A stretch of 64,000 bases of DNA from Limnephilus marmoratus (taxonomy: Eukaryota > Arthropoda > Insecta > Trichoptera > Limnephilidae), in contig OU862920.1 in assembly GCA_917880885.1 (NCBI GenBank), positions 35,313,019-35,377,018 on the forward strand, given 5' to 3'. The notes under the pieces were generated by a model. That model did no database searches and had not been told where the DNA came from. It saw nothing but the letters and a program-made list of their open reading frames with translations. This document shows positions 55,304-64,000 of this stretch, in pieces; position 1 is the first letter of the stretch; each line of letters begins with the position of its first letter. A program made the translations under genes and the position numbers.

Positions 55304-56925
55304 AATGATAACTCTTCCATACTCACCAATTTTAAGCAAAAATAAAACAATATCTGACCTTAAAAACGAAAAAATTTCCAAAGAAGAGGAAGTATTTTTT
55401 TTCAAATCCCTTTTGTAAAATTACACAGGTACCTATTTCGAAAAAATCGAGTCACGGAAATGAATTTAGAAAAAATCCGCAGTTGTATAGAAATCAAATC
55501 AGTGTTTATTACATACTACCTGGCATTGCTCGGGCTTTCTACAAAGTTTTTCAAAATCAGAATTAACATGACGTTCCTCTTGATTGAAGATTGAAGAATA
55601 AAACTGTTGATTTGCGTATATAATAAAGCCACACCGCCATACCAGGACTCTCTCCTTATAGATACATATGTAGCTGAAGTGACCTACGCGCGACGGCTTG
55701 GCTTAGAAAGTTTTTAAATCAGATGTAAACCATAATTTTCCTCTAATTTTGAAATTCAAATATTCATCGAGTAATATCAAAATTCTGCTATGAGCGGTGG
55801 AAAAAGGGAATGGACGTAGTTTTTCGAACTTTCATGTAGACAGTGACCATTTCCTTATTTCGAAAGTTACGTGTTTCATCGGAACCGTTATAAAAGTGTA
55901 TATTTATTTTAAAAAAAATAAACAAAACCTAGGTAATACAAAGCTGAAGTCCCCTTCGTTCGAAATCAGAAGAAACGAGTAATTTTCCTGTAATTTTGAA
56001 TGCCAAATGTGCAAAATTTCACCGAAACGCATCAAAATACTGCTTTAAGGGGTAGGAAAATAGGATGGGGGTGGTTTTTTTAAATCTCATGTAAACGGTA
56101 ATCTCATTAATACACAACAATCAATCAGGTTTATACATTAAATACATTGAAATCAAATTTACGTATGCATGTATGTATCATAAACAAAAAGTCCGTTCTC
56201 CCAGTTAACGATACATAACAACACCAGAAATAAAATTGTATTTGTAATATTTAATCATTTTAGTCAAAGATAGATGCGACCGTGTTTATCTGTTTCAATT
56301 TTTAGTTTCAGAGTCGCTAATATTGTCTTCAGTAACAAAATACCAACATTCTTTGTAACGCTCGCCCCAATGAGAGAGTTTGTTTACCGGGAGAAATGGT
56401 CTCATGAAAGGGCTTTATAAACTCCACAGTGTTCCTAATTGAGAGCTATTTTTTATTATCCCGTAAACTCGATGGGCATTCTTCTTCTTATCAAACACAA
56501 TGCTTTGATATTGCTGTGAATGCTCTTTGATGTCCAAACTACGACAGATCCAACTGGGGCGTTTCTTTCCTTTCCTCATTTCTCATTTCCCGTTAGTACC
56601 TACCTGTCGTGGGAATATACCTAACGACATTGATTCCCACGTTTATTTGGCACTGGAAAGTAGTTTTGCAATTTATTTGATTATAAATATTTGCTTGCCA
56701 TAGCAAATAAAGCTCACGAATGTTACAATAGGTTTCTGAATTTTTACAATAGAGCTAATTTAATTTTTTTTTCAATTATAATCTGCACGCGTTCGTGCAT
56801 ATTTTTAGTTTGAAAGTTTAATAGTAATAATTTTAGTAAGTTAAAAAAGATGTTAAATCCTTTTTACACGATTAGTAAGGACTTAGATATAAATATATGA
56901 AAAATATATGTTTCATTTAAATAGC
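55304..56925. other. Non-coding; degenerate repeated module
   Basis: Two related blocks, 55740-55870 and 55985-56105, share TAATTTTGAAxxxCAAAT, CAAAATxCTGCTxTxAGxGG and TTTCATGTAxACxGT. A third relative is at 62095-62240. Probably fragments of one dispersed repeat. No coding signal. Confidence 0.45.
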
Positions 56926-56929
56926 TCCA

Positions 56930-57550
56930 CCCATGAGGCCCTAAGGCAGGGATGGCGAACTTTTACGTACATTCTGTAGCGTAGAGATCACTCGGGTTCG
57001 CTCGTTCACCTACTACATATACACTTCACACTTTTTTCGTAGTGCATAATAATTTTTGTGATCACTGATCAGTGACGTGCCCAAAATATTGTGTCGCTTG
57101 CCATTAATGGCAAGCGTGCCATTGGTTGTGCCATTGGTTCGCCATCCCTGCTCTAACTAAGGAAAGCAATATCTCTCGGGGCCTATGGAATCTATGGGGA
57201 TGTTGTGTAGAGGGTCTTTCTATGGGAAGAAAGGAGAGGAATTCTGTGAAGAAAAAAGGTATGAGAGGTGGGTAGAAATCTGGAGGTCACTGTGTCCAGG
57301 AGATACGTACGAATCCAATTCATTACAGCGGTGCAAGGCGATGGGTCGGTTGAGTTTGGCTGAAAAAATCAAAAGCTCTGTCTCAACCAGTTTCACCCGA
57401 TCCGGCCCGCCACGCAGTAGGCGAGCAAACGCATCCGCCTCCAAGACCTAGACAAACCTCACCCCATGAACCCGGGCACCCCTGCTATGTCACCAAACGT
57501 AGCGAGGTGACCTATGGCAGGGGTGTTGGTTATCCAACAAAAGGTTGTCA
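56930..57550 (-). mobile_element. SINE-like element copy S8, interrupted in its tail
   Basis: AGCTCCACCCATGAGGCCCT (tail), then a hAT-like MITE (56947-57150), then AAGCAATATCTCTCGGGGCC, GATGTTGTGTAGAGGGTC, GAGAGGTGGGTAGAAATCTGG, CACCCGATCCGGCCCGCC, CATGAACCCGGGCACCCC and GGCAGGGGTGTTGGTTATCC. The extreme head is missing. Confidence 0.75.
56947..57150. mobile_element. hAT-like MITE nested in the SINE S8 tail
   Basis: 14-bp TIR CAGGGATGGCGAAC / GTTCGCCATCCCTG, 204 bp in all. CAGGGNTGGC ends are typical of hAT elements. The flanks CCCTAAGG and CTCTAACT are a degraded 8-bp duplication at best. Confidence 0.72.
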
Positions 57551-57810
57551 ATGTAAATTACAATTCATAAATAAAATAAATGAAATAAATACGTGTAAAA
57601 CCACAATCTAGTTTTAGTGGACCACTTCATCCATCTTTTTCTCGTCATAATCTACATACAGAGTTTTACGAAAGAATCTACTTGAAGTACCTTACGAATG
57701 GCAATGTCTCATTCTTGCTGTTATGCTTGATGGCTGATGAACATTTGATAGATTGCTGAAATATCACTATCAGTATTGTATATATGCCAAATATCTCATA
57801 ATAAAATAAC
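57551..57810. other. AT-rich non-coding sequence
   Basis: Nothing recognised. Confidence 0.3.
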
Positions 57811-58735
57811 AATAACAAAAATCCCATTTCTTTTGATTATTTCCTTAACGGCACAATACTTAAAAAAATGATGGAGGCCAAAGATCTGGGAGTAGTGCTA
57901 GACCCGAAATTACTTTTTGACCGACATATCGAATCCAAAGTTGCAAAAGCTTCCAAGGTACTTGGCTTCATACTCAGAACCTGCAAACACTTTAAAAAGG
58001 TAAACACTATGAAAATGCTGTACTTTGCGTATGTACGCAGTTCTCTGGAGTACGCCTCTCAAGTCTGGAATCCCAGGTACACAACATACATAGAAAGGAT
58101 TGAGAAAATACAAAATCGTTTTCTACGATACCTTGATTTTCGGGGATATCGTCCTCATCTAAGTAATGTGGAGTCAGCCACGTTTTTCAAAATCTCGTCA
58201 CTAGAAAATCGTAGAAATTCTGCAGACGTAATATTCTTGCAAAAGATAGCCACCTCTGCGATAGATTGCCCGGAATTACTTGAAAGAATTCAATTAAGAG
58301 TGCCCACCAGACAAAATAGACTAAATCACACACTTAACACTCCTCGATGCAACACTAACTCTAAACAAAACACATTCATTAACCGCGCTTCACACGCCTT
58401 TAACAATTCATACAATGAATTCGAATTATTCAACACAGCACCCCAAATTCTAAAAAAAATAAACAATAAATAACTTCTAAACATATACAAACTATTATAC
58501 TTCTATACAAATAACTTATTCACTCCGAGAATAGATCCATCCCCTTCCCCTCCCGCCCACCATCCCATCCCAATAAGCTATTATAACTATTATAACTTTT
58601 ATTACTTTTTAATCTCTCTAATTAATACACACCAGTGAAAACCTATTATTGGTTCAATAACATATACACATGTAAATACACCTAAGTAAATAATGTAACT
58701 GTTGGTTTTCCAAATAAAATAAAATAAAATCAGTA
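57811..58735 (+). pseudogene. Non-LTR retrotransposon 3' end (J2 family)
   Basis: The open frame runs from about 57820 to a stop at 58471: NPISFDYFLNGTILKKMMEA, KDLGVVLDPKLLFDRHIESK, KVLGFILRTCKHFKKVNTMK, MLYFAYVRSSLEYASQVWNP, RIEKIQNRFLRYLDFRGYRP, then a C-terminal region ending ILKKINNK. It has no internal stop over more than 210 codons. It starts after the catalytic YADD motif, so it is 5'-truncated. The 3' UTR ends GGTTTTCCAAATAAAATAAA, an AAATA-type tail. It is related to the 17 kb copy and more distantly to the J1 copies. Confidence 0.83.
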
Positions 58736-59385
58736 TTCTAGAATAATTGGTCTCTAAGTATGGGTTTGTAAAACTGATGCTAAACGTGGGAATGTATTTT
58801 CTTTTACATTACTAAAGCACAAAATCTCATAATAAATTAATTGTACGCCTAATCCACCCAACATAATAATAATTACATAACAAATATCTTAAAGGAAACT
58901 TTTATGTAGGTAGAATAAGGATAAATGCGTTGGTTTAAAAATGATAATCCTTTTTCGAATAATTCTTCCTTTCATGCGATTTAACAAGCGCGCCCACAGA
59001 ACGTGTTAGTATATACGTCATTGTGAATACCTGCGAAGTGGAAAGCGTAGACAAGCTGGTAGAAGGTGAAATAATAACACGAGCTCAGATGTACCGTAAT
59101 AACACGCCTCATGGAAACGAAAAGCGACGGTTTGTAACATCAGATGCTACGAGGAGATACGGTGACAGGAAAAGAGAAACTTACTCCTTGAGACGTACAT
59201 TGTTTCCTCACGTCCTAACTCCATACATACGTATATGTGTACTTACATATATAGAGCGGTTATCTCGGAATACGATGTTTGCTTTACAAATAAAAAGATT
59301 GTCGTTAGAAGGCAAAATAAAAGAAAACGTTTTCTTAATTACTGGAATATTTACTTAACTCTCAATTTAAACCTTGAATAAAGTT
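58736..59385. other. Non-coding; unassigned 111-codon ORF
   Basis: A plus-strand frame 59023-59358 (basic, MNTCEVESVDKLVEGEIITR start) has no known domain and no expression signals. It is not called as a gene. Confidence 0.25.
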
Positions 59386-59591
59386 ACTATTTCGGAGGCG
59401 GGTATGGGCACTAAACAACACCCCTGCATAGTAGAGATGCCCAGGTTCATGGGTTGGGGTTTGTTTAGGTCGTGGCATGCCGGATCGGGAGAGACTGGTT
59501 GAGAAGATCTTTTAATCTTTACAGCTGGACTCTCTTGACCCATCGCTTTGCACTGCAGTGGAAGGAATGGATTCATCTGTCACTCCCGGAT

Positions 59592-60175
59592 GCGTATTTC
59601 TAAAACCTACACCGGTTCAAATTTTAAATACATCTCTGTATTGGTTATTTTTCATCAGTTTTAAAAAACGAAAATTGTTCTAATATCTAGATAAAAAAAT
59701 AATCATTCCAATTTGTATATTAGAAATTTATTCCCGTATATTGTAAACGAGCTGGTTCCAGGCGTGCGTTGCATTGCCATATTCAAAAAACTTCATTGTG
59801 TCTACCCGAATCACCTTTCCCGTGCGTCCCCGTTCCCCTCCCGCGTCCCCTTCCTAGTTAACCTTATAAATTATAGCCTATATCTTATTCTGGTGTACGT
59901 TATATTATTGTAAAGTTTATTTAAAATCTGTTAAATAGTTTTTGCGTGAAAGAGTAAAAAACACACATATATCCATACAAACTTTCGCGTTTATAATATT
60001 AAGTAAGATACACCTCTACATTGGTTATTTTATATCACTTTGCTTGAACAAAAAATGTTCTAAAATCATGATAAAATAATCTTTCCAATGTGTATATTTC
60101 AAAATAATAATTTTATTTCTAAATATTTAAATTTCAATATTGAAAATGTGAATTGTATAGGTTTTGGAAATAAGC
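59592..60175. mobile_element. TIR element nested in SINE S9, 9-bp TSD
   Basis: TSD CTCCCGGAT (59583-59591) / CTCCCGGAC (60176-60184), 8 of 9 matching. TIR GCGTATTTCTAAAACCTA against the complement of TAGGTTTTGGAAATAAGC. The interior has the ACACCTCTACATTGGTTATT and AAAATCATGATAAAATAATC blocks in two copies, as at 32298-32669, separated by an inserted pyrimidine-rich repeat. Confidence 0.8.
59745..60005 (+). repeat. Pyrimidine-rich dispersed repeat, copy 6
   Basis: GAGCTGGTTCCAGGCGTGCG, TTGCATTGCCATATTC, CGTCCCCGTTCCCCTCCCGC, then GTGAAAGAGTAAAAAACACA and CATACAAACTTTCGCGTTTA, TAATATTAAGTA. It is short but has both ends. It lies inside the TIR element. Confidence 0.7.
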
Positions 60176-60354
60176 CTCCCGGACACACTGATGCCCAAAT
60201 GCCTACCCACCCTCACACTTTTTTTCTTTCCTAGAACTTTGTCTCCTTTATCTATAAAAAGAGTCCTACACAGCATCCACAAAGATGACATAGGCCCCGT
60301 GGGAAACTAGTGTCCTACCTGTCTAGATATAATGTAAAAAAATAATTAAAAAAA

Positions 60355-60572
60355 AGTGTGCAGTTCACAGGCGGTAGAAGTGAAACCTTCGCAAAGAGTA
60401 GACCTATAGGCACCTATAAGCACCGCACAAGAAAAACGATTATTCTGTCTCATTCTGCAGATTGTACTCTCTAAATCCTGCAGATTGTATGTATTTGTCT
60501 CTTTTAAGTATCGCTTTTTCGTTTCATCGAGTTTCAAATCACAACGGTGCTAAAGAAGTTTTCACTATGAAA
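60355..60572 (+). mobile_element. HINE-like family C, copy C9
   Basis: GTGTGCAGTTCACAGGCGG, TAGAAGTGAAACCTTCGC, ACCGCACAAGAAAAACG, TATCGCTTTTTCGTTTCATC, ending CAACGGTGCTAAAGAAG, TTTTCACTATG. The start directly abuts the A-rich tail of SINE S9. Confidence 0.77.
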
Positions 60573-61466
60573 ATAACACAATATTCTTCAAAGCTATGAT
60601 CACAAAACATCAAGCACTTGAAACTCTTTTCTTACTTCATCATGTAAATGACTTACATCCCTTTTTGGAATGTTCCTGATGCTTAGGACATATTTTCTTC
60701 CCAACCGTTACTACCCGGTTTCGTAAGAGTTTTAACCTCATTTTCACGAATTAGTAACATTACAAAGCAATTTAAAAAAGTGAATTACACATGTCGTCTT
60801 ATGTTTGATATTTATCCGGAATTTCTTGGCTCCATAACTTATGACGGAAGTGCCGTTGATGAAGTAATAACAGAAAACTAGAAAACGCAAGGAAAATGGT
60901 GTGCACAGTTCGTAACGCTTTCACCCTTCGTGTGCTATTTTTATTTTTGAGCATAAGTATAACCACACAATATTTACAAATTCTTACTCCGTTAGATAAA
61001 TCTCCGCGTCGTTTATTTAAACGGTTTGATGTATACTTAGTTTTAAATGAATACCTTCCTATTTCCGCTTCCCGCTTCCTCCACACATTACCCACGAGGG
61101 GTTTCCGTTTGCCGACATTCCTTCCGTTTCCACTTACACTTGAGGAAAATGTTACCATATTTTAAAATAATATTTGTACAAAGTAACAAACTATTTTATG
61201 AACATTGTTTTTAACGGTGTTTAGCTTTGTGTGGTATATGAATCGCAACAAGAGAAGGCGAATATAGCATAGCGACAGCATGCATCACACAGATGCAATG
61301 TTAGTATAGAGCATAATTTAAATTAATTAAAATTAATTTAAATAATAATTAATTTTAATTTTTTTGTACATTAATTTAAATTTGAATTTGAACTTTCATT
61401 TTTATTTCTACTTTTCTTTAAAATATGATCTTTTTTTTTCTCTTTAGTTTTAAGTTAAGTTAGCAT
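60573..61466. other. AT-rich non-coding sequence
   Basis: 60780-61160 is somewhat GC-richer, with overlapping open frames on both strands and no recognisable product. The AT-rich inverted repeats at 61315-61375 (TTAATTTAAA-type) are low complexity. Confidence 0.3.
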
Positions 61467-61775
61467 CATTGATCCCTTCGGCACCGGTGCATAGTCGGGA
61501 AACACGCCTAACGCGTGCCCAACATTTGTACACGGTTGACATTTGTCACATGAGAACGGGTCGTTTCTTCGACTCGTTCTTGTGTTCAACAGCTCGGCTG
61601 TGGAATGACTTGCCGGCCTCTGTGTTTCCTCCTTCCTACAACATGGGTCTCTTCAAGACCAATGTTCATTCCTTCCTCTCCTCAAAAAGACCCTCCACAC
61701 AGCATCCCAGATGACATAGGCCCTGAGGGAAATTATTTTCCTCAGGGCCTCCTGTGTGGAGTTAATGTAAAAAAA
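61467..61775 (+). pseudogene. Non-LTR retrotransposon 3' end with hairpin tail
   Basis: The frame 61469-61714 reads MIPSAPVHSRETRLTRAQHL, YTVDICHMRTGRFFDSFLCS, TARLWNDLPASVFPPSYNMG, LFKTNVHSFLSSKRPSTQHP. The xARLWNDLPxSVFPxxYNxxxFKxxVxxFL block is the classic ORF2 C-terminus of many jockey/CR1-like elements. The last codons and UTR (61693-61761) form a two-tier hairpin (CTCCACACAG with CTGTGTGGAG, GGCCCTGAGG with CCTCAGGGCC), followed by TTAATGT and A13. It is 5'-truncated. The same tail ends the SINE-like copies in this window. Confidence 0.82.
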
Positions 61776-63189
61776 AAAAAAGTATTTCTTAATATTTTTT
61801 GAAATGTTAAAATATTAAATATATGACTACCCCAACACGGGCTTAGCCTAGTGTGGTAGCCAAAAAAAAACAAATATCTGTTACAAATAAAAAATGTATG
61901 AAATAAAAAAAAAAAAAAATAAATAAATAAAATAAAATAAAATAAAAAAAGAGCATAAATCAAAAAATATTACCATATTTTACTTCTGAAATCCTGTATA
62001 GCAATATTGTTGATTTTATCGACTCCTACGTAACATAACAATTAAGCCACACCTGGAAACTTAATATGTGCATAAATATTAATAGAATATGGCCGATTTC
62101 TTTGAAAATCAGATGAAGACAGTAATATTCTTCTAATTTTGAACGTCAAGAGTGCAGAATTTCATTAAAAAGGATCACAATCCTGCATTAAGGGGGTAGG
62201 AAAATGGCATGGTGGTAATTTATCGAAATATTATATAAATAGAAATCTTTCTCTTGTTTTGATGGTCAAGTGTGCAAAATTTCGTCAACGTCGAAATAAA
62301 ACTGAATGAATGATGTGTGTTTTATGTGCGGATGTGGATGTCAAAAGATCTTGTTTGAAATATGTTTGACCTCTGTACAAGTAAAAATAATGCACTTTAG
62401 GAAAGTAAAAAAGGACTCACTGCGGAACCTTGTGGCACTCTGCTATCTTAGCTGGGTTTATTCTGCACTTATGACTATATTAGTCGCGGTATGCGGTACG
62501 CGGAATTGATTGCAGATGCGGAAGCGGTACATTACAGATGTTCATGCGGCGATGGTCGATTAAAGACTGAATATGGGTATGATGAAATGACAGGTATACC
62601 GGGATGGGTGGGAAAGGAACATGTGACAATACTAGTTACAAATACAGGGTCTATGATGTATTAAGGTAAGTAGTATGTAGGTAAAGTAGGTAAGTAACTA
62701 TATATCTTTGTATGAGGTAAGTGTAGTATGTATTGTGTAAATGTCCAACCACTGAATATTTGTAAGCAAATCAAATCCTGGCAGCCCGCCCGCTAAAAAT
62801 TCACAAAAAAACACTCTGTTTTATATATCTACTAGACTAGACGAAGAAGATTACCATTTATTCAGTCAACTTGACGACTGCCTAGTTCATCATTTCAAAT
62901 TCAAACTCATGCTAATATCATTATCAAACTGTATGACGTTACGCTTTAGGAGCGTGAGCTTTCACCGCGTCACGCGTCAAGTTGGTCGAGTTGGCCGAGT
63001 TGGCGGAGTTGGTGTCAAAGCACTAATTCTGTTGATGAATTAGTATTGTCTTTTGTAATGCACCTGGTAAACTGTTCAACCTGCGGGCGATGCAACCAAC
63101 GATGTGCAACTAATTCTCGTAAAGAGATAAAGCGATAGAAGTGCGTTGCGGACGTGTTTGTGTGCCCGCAGAAAATTTGATTTTTCTTT
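61776..63189. other. AT-rich non-coding sequence
   Basis: Includes an AAATAAAT microsatellite (61905-61950), a relative of the 55.7 kb module (62095-62300), and a 9-bp tandem repeat GTTGGNCGA x4 (62981-63016). Confidence 0.4.
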
Positions 63190-63400
63190 TAATACTTAAA
63201 CAGAAATCGAGGTTGCCAGCATCCAGGGGTACTACACACTGCCCCGCGGGAGAAGAGGTGCCGGTGGAGCCCGGTAAGAGAATCCCATGCACCGAGAAGG
63301 ACCACCCTGGACGGCACAGTCATCTACCATTGCTGTAACATGCCGAAGAAGAGTGGTAGTGGTAAATTAAACTTAATGTAACGCATTGAAATAAAAATTG
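63190..63400 (+). other. Possible 3'-terminal exon of an unknown gene
   Basis: An acceptor-like TTTTCTTTTAATACTTAAACAG ends at about 63203 and is followed by a GC-rich 140-nt stretch, then AATAAA at 63390-63395. One frame reads CPAGEEVPVEPGKRIPC (cysteine-containing), but all frames stop within 60 codons and I do not recognise a family. It lies upstream of the visible SCYL2 exons but on the opposite strand, so it is not part of SCYL2. Confidence 0.22.
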
Positions 63401-63808
63401 TTGTCCTGTGCTCTGTTTAACATATACACTCTTTACCAGTTATTTGTTTCATTTTTACGTCGTAAGGCCATGAAAAACAATTGGCGGGGAATAAGCCGAT
63501 ATCAAATAGGTAACTAGAGGTAATTTTGGTGAAATACTAAAGAAATAAAAAGAAAGAAATCTAAAAATTGACCAAATTTATATAATAAATTTGGACTGCT
63601 GGACTTCAGACAGTTCAATTAATTATATTTATAGGAAAGAAGTTAGATATTTGAAAATGGGCGGTAAATTATTTCACCAGAAAAAAGGAAATATTGTGTT
63701 TTTCCGGACACAAGAACATCCACACATTACAATTTTACCGGTTAATCTATTCATTGCCAAAATTTGCTAAATTTTATATTAACTTTTGGTGAAACTCATT
63801 GGGTGACC
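63401..63808. other. AT-rich non-coding sequence
   Basis: Nothing recognised. Confidence 0.3.
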
Positions 63809-63809
63809 T

Positions 63810-64000
63810 TTGTCCAAGTCTTGGACGGATGATTGAGAGGTCGATTGTGGGAGACCATTTTGACCTCTCCAGCCGGACTCCTTTGACGCATCTCCTTGCA
63901 ACGCAGTTGGAGGGAGAGATACATACGTCCATCACTCCTAGACACACTTATCCCCATATTCTTACCCATCCCTCATATTTTTATCATTCGCAGCACCTCA
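63810..64000 (+). mobile_element. SINE-like element copy S10, cut by window end
   Basis: GTCCAAGTCTTGGACGGATG, GGGAGACCATTTTGACCTCT, CCAGCCGGACTCCTTTGACG, CACTCCTAGACACACTTATC, TTCTTACCCATCCCTCATAT. The tail lies beyond the window. Confidence 0.7.

Larger units (their letters stand above)
59388..60340 (+). mobile_element. SINE-like element copy S9, doubly nested
   Basis: Head and body (59388-59591): GGCGGGTATGGGCAC, CCCAGGTTCATGGGTTGG, CCGGATCGGGAGAGACTGG, CTCTCTTGACCCATCG, GGATTCATCTGTCACTCC. The body resumes at 60176: CTCCCGGACACACTGATGCC, CTACCCACCCTCACACTT, and the tail CTACACAGCATCCACAAAG, GATGACATAGGCCCCGTGGG, TAATGTAAAAAAA. A TIR element and, inside it, a pyrimidine-rich repeat are inserted. 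Confidence 0.78.

Noticed and set aside
59023..59358. 111-codon basic ORF
   Set aside because: No family resemblance, no flanking signals, single occurrence; length is within chance expectation for the window.

Overview
This 64 kb window is nuclear DNA from an arthropod, most likely an insect with a large, AT-rich, transposon-packed genome. The evidence is spliced coding exons with canonical GT/AG borders, very long introns, and many decayed copies of animal non-LTR retrotransposons, a Penelope-like element, Tc1 and hAT relics and miniature elements. Nothing looks prokaryotic: there are no operons, no long intact gene ORFs and no CRISPR. I cannot name the species. The repeat mix fits a hemipteran or another large-genome insect, but that is inference.

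The only host gene I can support is a SCYL2-type (SCY1-like 2) pseudokinase on the minus strand. Two consecutive phase-0 exons are visible: 34510-34734 (kinase N-lobe) and 12451-12585 (hinge and start of the C-lobe). A 21.9 kb intron separates them. No exon upstream of the first (to 64000) or downstream of the second (to 1) is visible, so the flanking introns are probably also longer than 29 kb and 12 kb. Most of the window is therefore probably intron of this one gene.

The intronic DNA is a layered transposon deposit. (1) Non-LTR retrotransposon 3' ends: four related fragments (29.4, 49.4, 57.8 and 17 kb), a second family (61.5, 41.1 and 33.8 kb), an RTE-like family (54.1 and 36.4 kb) and one further relic (18.9 kb). 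(2) A SINE-like family of at least nine copies whose 3' tail, a perfect two-tier hairpin, matches the 3' tail of the 61.5 kb LINE, suggesting a LINE/SINE partnership. (3) At least three miniature families that share one asymmetric end design: an inverted GAAGTNAAACTTC motif at both ends, a small GTGTG/CACAC hairpin at one end only, T/A-run targets and variable internal tandem repeats. I interpret these as Helentron-associated (HINE/DINE-like) elements. (4) TIR elements with target duplications, including a 2.0 kb hAT-like element (19938-21955, TSD ATGCTTAC) that carries a CpG-rich segment with two perfect CRE motifs. (5) Several long palindromic foldback elements, one with a tRNA-like sequence in each arm and one lying 27 nt from a SCYL2 splice donor. 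(6) Penelope-like GIY-YIG endonuclease fragments, one with a fold-back rearrangement.

Four SINE copies are each interrupted by a TIR element, and two HINE-like elements sit directly at SINE A-tails, so the order of arrival can be read. No new defence or metabolic system is visible. The most novel material is the HINE-like superfamily, the shared LINE/SINE hairpin tail, the tRNA-bearing palindrome and the CRE-bearing hAT element.
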